Assembly (NCBI GenBank): GCA_905210055.1
Contig: CAJLVH010000012.1
Coordinates: forward strand, 1-25,345
DNA length: 25,345 bases
DNA from: an uncultured Enorma sp.
GTDB taxonomy: Bacteria; Actinomycetota; Coriobacteriia; Coriobacteriales; Coriobacteriaceae
Direction: 5' to 3'
Both the position numbers and the translations under genes were made by a program. The number at the start of each line of letters is the position of its first letter. Within the stretch, counting starts at the first letter, position 1. The notes beneath the pieces were generated by a model that had not been told where the DNA came from, did no database searches, and worked only from the letters and a program-made list of their open reading frames with translations. Positions 1 to 8,204 of this stretch are shown in pieces.

Positions 1-70
1 GGGGTCGTTTTGACTCATTTCCCCATCGATGGGGAAATGAGTCAAAACGACCCCGTCCCCAAATGAGTCA
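1..70. repeat. 54-bp perfect palindrome plus a partial third arm copy, 3' of gyrB
   Basis: Bases 1-24 are the exact reverse complement of 31-54, and the central six bases (ATCGAT) are themselves palindromic, so 1-54 is one perfect inverted repeat. Bases 57-70 repeat the inner part of an arm (shared AAATGAGTCA at 61-70) next to CCCC. The element lies 17 bases beyond the gyrB stop codon. It could act as a strong hairpin ending gyrB transcription, although no T-tract is visible inside the window. The extra arm copy suggests a dispersed intergenic repeat rather than a simple terminator. The element may continue left of the window. Confidence 0.85.
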
Positions 71-86
71 CCCGATCCCATCTGTC

Positions 87-2108
87 CTAGGCGTCCAAGA
101 ACCGCGCGTCGTGCGCATGCTTCTCGATATACTCGCGACGGTACTCGACCTGGTTGCCCATGAGCTCGCGGACGGCGCGGTCGGCGGCCATGGCGTCCTC
201 GATGGTCACGCGCTGCAGAATGCGCGTCTTGGGATCCATCGTAGTCGATGCGAGCTGCTTGGGATCCATCTCACCCAAACCCTTGTAGCGCTGGACGGTG
301 TAGCCGCGGCGCTTCTTCGTGACCTTGCCGGCCTCGTCGCCGTCACCCTCATCGGGGTTGAGCCCCAGGCTCTTGATGGTGTCGCGCAGGATCTCCTCTT
401 CGGGCTGGCGGCCGTTGGGGTAGACGTAGTGAATCTTGTTGCGTACCTTCACACCGAAGATGGGCGGGCAGGCGACATACACATACCCGGCATCGATGAG
501 CGGGCGCATGTACTTATAGAAGAACGTGAGCAACAGGATGCGGATGTGCGCGCCGTCGACGTCGGCGTCGGTCATGATGATGATTTTGTGGTAGCGCGCC
601 TTCGTGATGTCGAAGTCACCGCCGTCGCCCGCGCCGGAGGTCACGCCGGTGCCGATCGCGGTGATGAGCGACTGGATGGTATCGGAGCTGAACGCGCGGT
701 GGTCTCCCACGCGTTCGACGTTCAGAATCTTGCCACGCAGGGGCAGGATTGCCTGGATGTCGCGGCGGCGACCGTCCTTGGCGGAGCCGCCGGCGGAGTC
801 ACCCTCGACGATGAAGAGCTCGGTGAGCTCGGCGTCGCGCACGGAACAGTCGGCGAGCTTACCGGGGAGCGAGGCAGTCTCGAGCAGCGACTTGCGACGC
901 GTGGCTTCGCGTGCCTTGCGGGCGGCGGTGCGCGCCTTCGATGCCTGCTGCGCCTTCTTCACAATCTCGCGGGCAGCCTTTGGATGCTCCTCGAGGTAGT
1001 CGGTGAGCCCATCCGTCACAACCTTCAGCACGAGCGTGCGCATGAAGGAGCTGCCGAGTTTGGCCTTCGTCTGACCCTCGAACTGCGGGTCGGAGAGCTT
1101 GACCGAAATGACGGCCGCGAGACCCTCACGCACGTCATCGCCCGTGAGGTTAGAATCCTTCTCCTTCAGCATGTTCTGCTTGCGGGCGTAGTCATTGATG
1201 ACGCGGGTGAGCGCCGTGCGGAAGCCTTCGAGGTGCATGCCGCCCTCGGGGGTGTAGATGTCGTTCGCGAAGCTCATGACGTTCTCTGAGTACGAGGTGT
1301 TCCACTGGAGGGCCACCTCGACCTCGCCGGTCTTCTCGAGCGGCGCGTCCGGCTCGCTCTTACCCGAGAGGTAGATGGGACGCTTGAGCCCGTCGGGGAT
1401 ATCCTTGCCCTCATTCAGGAACTTCACGAAGTCGATGATGCCGCCCTCGTAGCAGAATTCGTCCACACGCGGCACGAGCTCGCGCTCGTCCTTGAGCACG
1501 ATCTTCAGGTTCTTATTCAGAAACGCCGTCTCCTGCAGGCGATTACGCAGCGTCTCGTAGTCGAAGACCGTCGTCTCGAAGATCTCGTCGTCGGGCCAGA
1601 ACGTCGTCGTCGTGCCCGTCGACTTGGCGGTACCCACCGTCTTCATCTTCTGCGTGGTGTTGCCGCGGCTGAACTGCATCTCATGAATTTTGCCGTCGCG
1701 CTTGACCTGCACGATCATCTTCTTGGAGAGTGCATTCACCACCGAGACGCCCACGCCGTGCAGACCGCCGGATACCTTGTAGGCGTTGTTATCGAACTTG
1801 CCGCCCGCATGGAGGATCGTCATGACGACCTCGAGCGTGGGGATCTTCTTCACCGGGTGCTTGTCCACGGGGATGCCACGGCCGTTGTCGACGACCGTGA
1901 CCGAGTTATCGGCGTGGACCGTGACCTCGATCTTGGTGCAGAACCCGGCCATGGCCTCGTCGACGGAGTTGTCGACGATCTCCCACACCAGATGATGCAG
2001 GCCGCTTGCGCTCGTCGAACCGATGTACATGCCGGGGCGCTTGCGCACCGCTTCGAGACCCTCGAGAATCTTAATCTCGCCGCCACTATACTCCTGCTTT
2101 TTTGCCAC
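87..2108 (-). CDS. gyrB: DNA gyrase subunit B
   Basis: GyrB is the ATPase subunit of DNA gyrase, which introduces negative supercoils together with GyrA (gyrA is not in the window). I chose the GTG at 2108 (673 residues, MAKKQEYSGG) because AAAGGAG sits five bases upstream. An in-frame ATG at 2150 would add 14 arginine-rich residues that do not look like GyrB. The order is typical: GHKL ATPase with EIVDNSVDEAMAG, DNGRGIPVD and GGLHGVGVSVVNALS; then the transducer; then the TOPRIM core with EGDSAGGSAKDGRRR, PLRGKILNVE and DADVDGAHIR; then the C-terminal QRYKGLGEMDPKQLASTTMD. A short charged stretch just before QRYKGLGEM looks like a lineage-specific insertion. It is the last gene of the leftward dnaA cluster and has its own likely promoter at 2169-2197. 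Confidence 0.98.
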   Translation of the reverse strand: MAKKQEYSGGEIKILEGLEAVRKRPGMYIGSTSASGLHHLVWEIVDNSVDEAMAGFCTKIEVTVHADNSVTVVDNGRGIPVDKHPVKKIPTLEVVMTILHAGGKFDNNAYKVSGGLHGVGVSVVNALSKKMIVQVKRDGKIHEMQFSRGNTTQKMKTVGTAKSTGTTTTFWPDDEIFETTVFDYETLRNRLQETAFLNKNLKIVLKDERELVPRVDEFCYEGGIIDFVKFLNEGKDIPDGLKRPIYLSGKSEPDAPLEKTGEVEVALQWNTSYSENVMSFANDIYTPEGGMHLEGFRTALTRVINDYARKQNMLKEKDSNLTGDDVREGLAAVISVKLSDPQFEGQTKAKLGSSFMRTLVLKVVTDGLTDYLEEHPKAAREIVKKAQQASKARTAARKAREATRRKSLLETASLPGKLADCSVRDAELTELFIVEGDSAGGSAKDGRRRDIQAILPLRGKILNVERVGDHRAFSSDTIQSLITAIGTGVTSGAGDGGDFDITKARYHKIIIMTDADVDGAHIRILLLTFFYKYMRPLIDAGYVYVACPPIFGVKVRNKIHYVYPNGRQPEEEILRDTIKSLGLNPDEGDGDEAGKVTKKRRGYTVQRYKGLGEMDPKQLASTTMDPKTRILQRVTIEDAMAADRAVRELMGNQVEYRREYIEKHAHDARFLDA

Positions 2109-2168
2109 GTTTACTCCTTTTCGCTCCCGCGCGCGACCGCGCATCGGCAAAATGCTCTAACCTTATAT

Positions 2169-2197
2169 ATGATAGCGAAATATATAGCTTCTCTAAA
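2169..2197 (-). promoter_or_regulatory. Probable sigma-70-type promoter of gyrB
   Basis: Read on the minus strand, a -35 TTTAGA (2192-2197) is followed by a 17-base spacer and a -10 TATCAT (2169-2174), matching consensus at 4/6 and 5/6 positions. It lies in an A+T-rich island about 60 bases upstream of the gyrB GTG. This suggests gyrB can be transcribed separately from the dnaA-recF genes. Predicted by eye only. Confidence 0.5.
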
Positions 2198-2235
2198 GTA
2201 GTTAAGAATAGCTCTACAAGGCCACCAGATTCGAT

Positions 2236-2811
2236 TTACGCCTTGTTTTGAGCCTCACGACCCTTTTTCCACTCAACCGAAGCAGATATTGCCATTTTTA
2301 GGGATTCCCGAAGCTTTCTGTCCTCGATGGGCACGACCTTGTCCTCGATCGCGCGCGTCTCGGCTTCCGTGAGCTCTGCACGGGGCGCCGGCGTGGGCAC
2401 ACGGCTGCTGGGTGCGGCCACACGCTGCGCGGCCTCGCTCGCCTGGTAACCCTCACGGGACGTTCTGAACACGAACCCGTCGATCTTCGCGCCCGCTCGC
2501 TCCATGCGCGCGCGGATAATCTCGCGAAGCATCATCATCTCTTGCGTCCATACCGAACCGTCGAGATACACGAGCAGCTCGTTGGTGTCGGGCAGGAACT
2601 TCAACCCTGTCACGTGCTCCCCCTCACGGGTTCCGGCACACACGGTGTTCCACGCGTGGTACACGGCGCGCGCACGCTCCGCCTCGCCCATGCGCTCCCG
2701 CTGCTCGGGCGTGACGCCCGCGATGATGCGCGAGCGCTCAACATCGACCATGCTCGAGATCGAGGCCATTCCCTGGCGCTCGCCGCTACCCGCAGGCATG
2801 CTCCCCTTCAC
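2236..2811 (-). CDS. DUF721 / DciA-like protein (putative replicative helicase loader)
   Basis: This 191-residue protein has the recognisable DUF721 core (about residues 40-115): VYHAWNTVCAG, then a hydrophobic strand (TGLKFLPDTNELLVYLDG), WTQEMMMLREIIRARM, and a glycine-containing strand. In bacteria lacking DnaC/DnaI loaders, DUF721 proteins (DciA) help load the replicative helicase DnaB. The usual place of the gene is between recF and gyrB, as here. The charged C-terminal half (VPTPAPRAELTEAETRAIED onward) is probably an extension. The start is uncertain: GTG at 2811 overlaps the recF end by 26 bases, while ATG at 2799 or 2769 is also possible, and none has a well-spaced Shine-Dalgarno, so translation may be coupled to recF. 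The family call is by pattern and position, not by a search. Confidence 0.8.
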   Translation of the reverse strand: MKGSMPAGSGERQGMASISSMVDVERSRIIAGVTPEQRERMGEAERARAVYHAWNTVCAGTREGEHVTGLKFLPDTNELLVYLDGSVWTQEMMMLREIIRARMERAGAKIDGFVFRTSREGYQASEAAQRVAAPSSRVPTPAPRAELTEAETRAIEDKVVPIEDRKLRESLKMAISASVEWKKGREAQNKA

Positions 2812-3931
2812 CGATCATCACCACCTTCGCGCGCTCGAGCGTCTCGGTATCGAAATACCCGAGATTCGTCGTCGTGATAACCGTTTGCACACCATCCTCG
2901 ATCTGGGCGATGAAAGCGGCGCGGCGCGCGGCGTCGAGCTCGCTCATCACATCATCGAGCAGCAAAAGGGGCGGGCGGGACAGGATATCACGCGTCACGG
3001 CAACCTCGGCCATCTTCCATGCAAGGACGAGGCTGCGCTGCTGGCCTTGCGATGCGAAGGTGCGAGCGTCGCGTCCGGCGATCGTGAGCGTGACCTCGTC
3101 GCGATGCGGCCCTACGAGCGTGACCCCGCGGCGAAACTCCTCCTCGGCACGCTCCTCATATGCTTCCTCGAGGCGCGACCGCACGATCTCGATCGCGTGT
3201 GCGCGTTCATGCTCCTTCGATGCCACTGCCGCAATCACATCTTCTCCCCCACACTCCCAGGTAGGTGTGTAGGAGATATCCGCCTCCTCGCCACCCGCGA
3301 GCGAGGCGTAGAAGGCGCGGACATAGCCGCGGATGCGGTCGAGCAGCGCGAGCCGGTGGACGGTGAGGGCGGCGCCCGTCGCGGCAAGCGACTCATTCCA
3401 TGCCCCCATGAGTTCGCGGGTCGTATATGCTTCTTTCAACAAGGCGTTGCGCTGCTCGACAGCGCGCTCGTAGGTTCCCTCGAGCTGCGCGTAGCTTTCG
3501 TTCAGCTGTACACCGAAGCCGTCGATCGCATCGCGCCTCACGCGCGCGCCGCGCTTCACCATATCGAGGTCGTCGGGGCAGAAGAGCACCGAGGGCACCA
3601 CGCCGCGCATACCCGAAGCGGGGCAGCGCTTGCCGTTTCGGCTGAAGGAGCGCCTCCCCTCTTCCACGCGGCAGCCATGATCGATGACGCGACCCTCACC
3701 CTCGAGACCGAGTTTGAGCGCGCAACGATCCTGCCCTTCCAGCACCATCTCCGCAGGCGCGGGACGTCTGAACGACCTTCCCGCGGTAAGCAGCTGCAAC
3801 GCCTCGACGAGGTTCGTCTTACCCACAGCGTTTCTCCCCACGAGCATGGTAAGGTGCTCGTCGAGCTCGAGCTCGAACGAAGCGAAGTTGCGATAATTCT
3901 CGACGGTGAGGCGTCGGGCAAAAATCGACAT
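2786..3931 (-). CDS. recF: DNA replication and repair protein RecF
   Basis: RecF is an SMC/ABC-type ATPase that, with RecO and RecR, helps load RecA at gaps and stalled forks. The 381-residue length is normal. The Walker A GRNAVGKT is at residues 32-39 after MSIFARRLTVENYRNF. The signature region SQGQQRSLVLAWKMAE is near 294-309, and Walker B PLLLLDDVMSELD near 321-333, followed by VQTVITTTN. The ATG start lies three bases after the dnaN stop, so the two are almost certainly cotranscribed and translationally coupled. The 3' end overlaps the longest form of the DUF721 gene. Confidence 0.98.
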   Translation of the reverse strand: MSIFARRLTVENYRNFASFELELDEHLTMLVGRNAVGKTNLVEALQLLTAGRSFRRPAPAEMVLEGQDRCALKLGLEGEGRVIDHGCRVEEGRRSFSRNGKRCPASGMRGVVPSVLFCPDDLDMVKRGARVRRDAIDGFGVQLNESYAQLEGTYERAVEQRNALLKEAYTTRELMGAWNESLAATGAALTVHRLALLDRIRGYVRAFYASLAGGEEADISYTPTWECGGEDVIAAVASKEHERAHAIEIVRSRLEEAYEERAEEEFRRGVTLVGPHRDEVTLTIAGRDARTFASQGQQRSLVLAWKMAEVAVTRDILSRPPLLLLDDVMSELDAARRAAFIAQIEDGVQTVITTTNLGYFDTETLERAKVVMIGEGEHACG

Positions 3932-3934
3932 GCG

Positions 3935-5041
3935 CTAGACCCGCATCGGCATGATGAGGTAGAGATAGTTCACCTTGTCGTACGATTTGAACACGCCCAT
4001 CTTCGAATAGCTTTGGAGCTCAAGCGTGATCTCCTTCTCCTGGTGGCCGAGTGCGCTCAGGCAGTCGTGGATGAAGCTGTTCTTGAATGCGATGGTACCG
4101 CCCTCTCCTTCGACCTCGATGTCGATCGTCTCGCTTGCGCGACCCTGATCGGCAGAGATGACGGTGAGCGTGAGGGTACCCGCATCTGCGTCGATGGTGA
4201 AACGCACGGGGATATCGGGCTTCGCAATCACTGCAACGCGCTTGAACGCCGCGGAGAACGCCTCGACGTCGATCTTGGCACGCACGACGCAGTCGGCAGG
4301 GATGAGTTGTCGAACGTTGGGGTACTCGCCTTCGAGACGACTTGCCACATAGCAGGTGTTGCCCGCTTCGAACACGATTTGCTTGCCCGAGACGCCGATG
4401 AAGATGGATGGTGCGCTCGCCATGATGGACAGCGCATCGTTCAGGGCGGGCGCGGGGATGTTCAGCTCGAAGTTACCCTCGAGCGAGGACGTCTCGACGT
4501 TGGTGTCGCACATCGCGAGGCGCATCGAGTCGGTCGCCGCGAGGGTGAGCGTGTTGTTGCCCACCGTGGTGTGCACGCCGCCGAGAATCGGGCGAACGGT
4601 ATCTTTGGACGTCACGCGCCATACGCGCGCCACCATTTCGGAGAGGATCCCCACGGGGAGCTCGACGCCGGCCTCGATAGCATAGACGGGGAACTCGGGG
4701 AAGTCGCGCGGGTCGAGTGCGCTCAAGGTGAAGTTGCTCTTCTCACACGAGATGAGCGCTTGACGGTCGACCGACTCGATATGCACGGGGGCATCGGGCA
4801 AGGCCTTCGCGATGCTGGAAAGCAGCTTGCACGGCACCACGAGCTGGCCAGTCTCTTCGACATGCGCGGCGATGCGATGTCGCACCGATGTCGTGTAGTT
4901 CGAGGTCTGTAGCTCGATGAGTCCATCTTCGGCTTTGATGAGCACGCATGAAAGTATAGGAAGCGTCGAGGTTCCCGATGTGCCCTTCGACACGATGGAC
5001 AGGGCATCGGATAGCGAATCTTGGCTAACGGTGAACTTCAT
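3935..5041 (-). CDS. dnaN: DNA polymerase III beta subunit (sliding clamp)
   Basis: The beta clamp is a ring-shaped homodimer that tethers DNA polymerase III and repair factors to DNA. The 368 residues fit the three-domain clamp. Recognisable segments are MKFTVSQDSLSDALSIVSKG at the start, TLPILSCVLIKAEDG, the second-domain RPILGGVHTTVGNNTLTLAATDSMRLA, and the C-terminal YLYLIMPMRV, which fits the usual clamp ending ...PMR(L/V). The ATG at 5041 is preceded by AAGGAG with good spacing. It lies 257 bases downstream of dnaA, and recF follows after three bases. Confidence 0.98.
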   Translation of the reverse strand: MKFTVSQDSLSDALSIVSKGTSGTSTLPILSCVLIKAEDGLIELQTSNYTTSVRHRIAAHVEETGQLVVPCKLLSSIAKALPDAPVHIESVDRQALISCEKSNFTLSALDPRDFPEFPVYAIEAGVELPVGILSEMVARVWRVTSKDTVRPILGGVHTTVGNNTLTLAATDSMRLAMCDTNVETSSLEGNFELNIPAPALNDALSIMASAPSIFIGVSGKQIVFEAGNTCYVASRLEGEYPNVRQLIPADCVVRAKIDVEAFSAAFKRVAVIAKPDIPVRFTIDADAGTLTLTVISADQGRASETIDIEVEGEGGTIAFKNSFIHDCLSALGHQEKEITLELQSYSKMGVFKSYDKVNYLYLIMPMRV

Positions 5042-5298
5042 GGCCGCTCCTTATTCTTATACCTATAGATATATATAAGACTCATCATAATAATAAGGCT
5101 GTTGATGGTGTTGAAAGCTGCTCGCACAACAGGTCAACCTATCTGTATATCTCGACACGCTCCTGTTGAGACCTCGTGCGCATAGGGGAGAGAACATGGT
5201 AGGCGTGCGATTTTCCCGTTCTGTCCCCGCGCGGTGCACAGGCTTTCCCTTCCTTTCTAACGGGTTTTCAACAGGTGCCTTCCCGCCGTCCGGCAGCA
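5042..5298. promoter_or_regulatory. dnaA-dnaN intergenic region with DnaA-box-like motifs
   Basis: This 257-base spacer has no gene that I can support. It contains motifs of the same family as the likely oriC: TTTTCAACA at 5265-5273 (plus strand), and two abutting copies on the opposite strand, TGTTGATGG at 5100-5108 and TGTTGAAAG at 5109-5117. A very A+T-rich block (about 5050-5098, with ATAGATATATATAAG) lies next to the pair and just upstream of the dnaN start. This could be a second part of a bipartite origin, a DnaA-regulated dnaN promoter, or both. No clear -35/-10 pair was found. Confidence 0.5.
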
Positions 5299-6915
5299 CT
5301 AGGACTTCAAGATGATCTTGTTGCGCAACGCCTGGAGCTCGCGTGCGAGGGAATGGTCGTGTGCGAGTTGCTTTTCGATCTTCTTGATCGAGTAGTGGAC
5401 GGTGGAGTGGTCGCGCCCGTCGAACTCCGCCCCGATCGCAACGTTGGTCATCTCGCACATGTCGTAGGCGAGGTAGATGGCGACGTGACGCGCCTGCGTG
5501 ATGTTCTTCATGCGTTTCTGCCCGCAGAGATCCTCATGGCTCACGTGGTAGAACTCCTCGACCACCGCTTGCACGGTGCCGATCTGGATGCGTTTGTGAG
5601 CGCGGTCGAAGTACTCGTCTGCGATGCGGTCGATCTCGTCCGCTTCGAGCGTCTGCCCTTTCTGTTCGCGCTCGTACGATGCGCCGGCGCAGCGCTCGCA
5701 GAAGCTTTCGAGCTCTCGGATGTTTGTGCCAGACACCTCGGCCATATGGCGCAGCTGCTCGTCGGTGAGGGTGCCGCCGCCGGTGCGCAGGGCGCTCAAG
5801 ATGGAACCCGACGTGTCGAGCGCAGACGCCGACCCCTGGAGCTCGGCGTCGGGGAGCACGGTGTGCTCATAGTAGCGCTTCAAGATCTCGTACTTCATCT
5901 CGAAGCCCGGCTCCGAGACAAGGCAGAGCATGCCGGCGTTGAAGCGGCTCGTGAGGCGCTCGTCCATACCGAGGTTCTTCGGCGCGCGGTCGCTCGCGAT
6001 GGCGATCTTCTTGTTGTTGCGGATGAACTCGTCCACGAGCGAGAAGAAGTTCTCGATACTTTGAGTCTTGCCGATGATGTTTTGGATGTCGTCGATGATG
6101 AGCACATCGGCGTCATGGTACTCACGGAGGATTCTGCCGCCGTTCGTCTTCTGCACCCTCAGCTCGTTGATGTAATCCTCAACGTAGGTCTGCGAGTTCG
6201 CATACTTCACGCGGATACCGGGGTTGTGTTCGGAAAGGTAGTTCTCAATGGCGAGCAAGAGGTGCGTCTTGCCTAGGCCGGATTTTCCATAGATGAACAG
6301 CGATGTGTAGATGCCGGGCTCGTCCGCCATGAGAGCAAAGCGCACCGAGGATTGGTAGGCGTGCTTGTTCTCGTCGCCGTAGACGAAGTTCTCGAAGGTG
6401 AATTTCGAGTTGATTGGCACGGAAGGTCCTGCCGCGGCGCTCTCCTGCCGCGCTTTTGGCTCCACCGTCGTGGCGGGTTCGTGTTGCTGCACGCTCGCCG
6501 TAAGCTCGCGCAGGGCATCGGGCGAGATGATGTTCTTGACCTTCACTCGGTCGCGGGACTCGGTTGCGGGGGCGTCCCAATCGACTGTTGGGATACGTGG
6601 GCGCTCTTCGGGTGCGCTCCCGGTTGTCGCTCCCGCGGCGGCAGTGTGTTCCTGCGGTGCGGTGATCGCCTGCGATACGGTGATATTGAGTGCGAGGGGT
6701 GTGAAGGCGATGTCCTCGAGGTAGCGCTCCACGACGTCCCGCTGTTTTACGAGGTATGAGTAGGCGAAGCGCGTGGGCACCTCGACCGAAAGGTCGGTGT
6801 CGGTGAGCTCGAGCGCTTCGCTTTGCTTGAGAATCTGTATGAGGCGCGCGTCGCGGCCGTCTCGCTCGCAGAACGAGATGGTGTCATCTAGGATGATCTT
6901 CGCCTCGGTATCCAT
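5299..6915 (-). CDS. dnaA: Chromosomal replication initiator protein DnaA
   Basis: DnaA is the AAA+ initiator that binds DnaA boxes at oriC, melts the origin and recruits the helicase. The protein has 538 residues: an N-terminal domain (about 1-80), a long low-complexity linker (about 80-168), the AAA+ domain from KFTFENFVYG (171), Walker A GKSGLGKT (210-217), Walker B VLIIDD (271-276), sensor ASDRAPK and arginine-finger region DERLTSRF, and the domain IV signature GRDHSTVHYS (500-509). The ATG is preceded by AAGGAG with good spacing. The domain around 356-383 (VLPDAELQGSASALDTSGSI and onward) looks longer than usual, inserted in the AAA+ lid. It is encoded 52 bases downstream of the ATPase gene in the same direction, so it may be cotranscribed from the origin region. 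Confidence 0.98.
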   Translation of the reverse strand: MDTEAKIILDDTISFCERDGRDARLIQILKQSEALELTDTDLSVEVPTRFAYSYLVKQRDVVERYLEDIAFTPLALNITVSQAITAPQEHTAAAGATTGSAPEERPRIPTVDWDAPATESRDRVKVKNIISPDALRELTASVQQHEPATTVEPKARQESAAAGPSVPINSKFTFENFVYGDENKHAYQSSVRFALMADEPGIYTSLFIYGKSGLGKTHLLLAIENYLSEHNPGIRVKYANSQTYVEDYINELRVQKTNGGRILREYHDADVLIIDDIQNIIGKTQSIENFFSLVDEFIRNNKKIAIASDRAPKNLGMDERLTSRFNAGMLCLVSEPGFEMKYEILKRYYEHTVLPDAELQGSASALDTSGSILSALRTGGGTLTDEQLRHMAEVSGTNIRELESFCERCAGASYEREQKGQTLEADEIDRIADEYFDRAHKRIQIGTVQAVVEEFYHVSHEDLCGQKRMKNITQARHVAIYLAYDMCEMTNVAIGAEFDGRDHSTVHYSIKKIEKQLAHDHSLARELQALRNKIILKS

Positions 6916-6967
6916 GTGCTACTCCTTAGTCGTCGCGCGCGATGGGCGGCGCGGGTGCTCGTTTGGG

Positions 6968-8152
6968 CTAGCGGGCATCGCCGCGGTGGGAGGCGACCCA
7001 CGCGGCGCCCTGGTCGGTGAGGACGCGCTTCCTACCGTGCTTTTCCACCAGGCCGTAGGCGTCTAGTGTAGCAAGCACGCGCGACCATGTTGGGACGGAG
7101 CTGCCGTATGCTTCGGCAAGGTCCGACGGGCCGCCTTGGCCGGCGTCGGCGATGTAGGCGAGTGCGCATGCCGCGCGATCGTCTATATACGGTGCGGCCG
7201 TGGCGTGTGAGGTGGTTGGCTGCGGGGCGTAGGAGGTCGGCGCATCCATGGCCGCGGGCGTCCCATACGGGTTCGGCATTCCCGTGCTCGCGGGCGCCCC
7301 GTACGGCGACGGTGCGGCGGCCGCTAAGGGGGTTGCCGCACCGGGAGCCATCGAGCCCGGCGCAAGGTAGCCCTGCCAGGGGCTCCACACCGGTGCCATA
7401 CCGGGGTATGAGTAGCCGACTGGGTAGGTTTGCGCGGGATATGCTCCCGAAGGGCTACTTGGGAAGGAGGGCGTCGCGGGTATGTTCTGACCCCTCATGA
7501 TATGGGCATCCTCCGAGGTGAACGCCGACGCCCGTACCGCGGCTCCCCGCTTCGCATGTCCCTCGATTTCGCGCACGCGGGCAGCGTCGATACTTACGGT
7601 GACGACCGTACCGCATCCCAGGTTGTCCTCGATGGAGACGGCGCCCCCGGCGTTTTCGAGGTACTGCTGGACCATGGGAAGACCCGCTCCCGTACCACGG
7701 ATATAGCGCTTCATGGAGCGATTCGCCGAGGTCACGCCGAACTCGAACGCGCGCTCCTTATCGGCGATGCCAGGACCTAAGTCTGCGAAACGAATGGTGT
7801 TGCCGCCGTCTAGGATGGAGACGATGGGTTCCGTGAAGTGGGCATGGATGAAGTTTTCCACGAGCTCGCGAATGATCATGAGCGGCAGCGCCCCGCCCTG
7901 CTCCTTCATGGCGCGATATACCGTGTTCGTGACCTCTTCGAGGTAGGTGCGTGGGTCGCTTGGCTGTATGACGAGGATGCGTGGTGTGGACAGCAGGTCG
8001 TCGTAAATTGAGATGCGAGTTGCGAAGACCGTGTTCTCCACAGCCTCCTCCGGTGCGTTCGCGTTGTCGCTCGCAGGGTGCTCACCGGTGATATGGGCGT
8101 TATCGGGTGCGGGGTCGCCGGAGTCGACGAAGGGGTAGAAATCATCTGCCAT
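6968..8152 (-). CDS. GHKL/histidine-kinase-like ATP-binding protein with C-terminal winged helix, between oriC and dnaA
   Basis: Not assignable to a named gene. Residues about 55-190 form a GHKL ATPase fold: N box ELVENFIHA (96-104), G1 box DLGPGIAD (124-131), G2 box GTGAGLPMV (153-161), and GCGTVVTVSI (179-188). There is no dimerisation/phosphoacceptor histidine domain and no membrane segment, so it resembles a stand-alone ATPase such as an anti-sigma factor rather than a sensor kinase. A Pro/Ala/Tyr/Gly-rich linker (about 222-322) leads to a compact C-terminal domain (about 323-394; DDRAACALAYIADAG, TWSRVLATLDAYGLVEKHGR) typical of a winged helix that may bind DNA. The ATG at 8152 follows AGGGATGG. 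It is the first gene left of the probable origin and the one before dnaA, co-oriented, which suggests a replication-linked regulatory role (inference). Confidence 0.8.
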   Translation of the reverse strand: MADDFYPFVDSGDPAPDNAHITGEHPASDNANAPEEAVENTVFATRISIYDDLLSTPRILVIQPSDPRTYLEEVTNTVYRAMKEQGGALPLMIIRELVENFIHAHFTEPIVSILDGGNTIRFADLGPGIADKERAFEFGVTSANRSMKRYIRGTGAGLPMVQQYLENAGGAVSIEDNLGCGTVVTVSIDAARVREIEGHAKRGAAVRASAFTSEDAHIMRGQNIPATPSFPSSPSGAYPAQTYPVGYSYPGMAPVWSPWQGYLAPGSMAPGAATPLAAAAPSPYGAPASTGMPNPYGTPAAMDAPTSYAPQPTTSHATAAPYIDDRAACALAYIADAGQGGPSDLAEAYGSSVPTWSRVLATLDAYGLVEKHGRKRVLTDQGAAWVASHRGDAR

Positions 8153-8204
8153 AGAGCCATCCCTGGTGCCTGTGTGTTCGTGCTGCGTTTGGTTTCAGCT
8201 ATCT

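Noticed and set aside
2109..2150. Upstream ATG of gyrB at 2150
   Set aside because: It would add 14 arginine-rich residues unlike GyrB, while the GTG at 2108 has AAAGGAG at ideal spacing.
2504..4912. A very long open frame on the plus strand opposite recF and dnaN (802 codons), and similar long frames at 63-1289, 9187-10002, 10040-10945, 16466-17527 and 20774-22459
   Set aside because: They lie antisense to well-recognised genes, and their translations show no family motifs. High G+C with strong third-position bias makes long antisense frames common.
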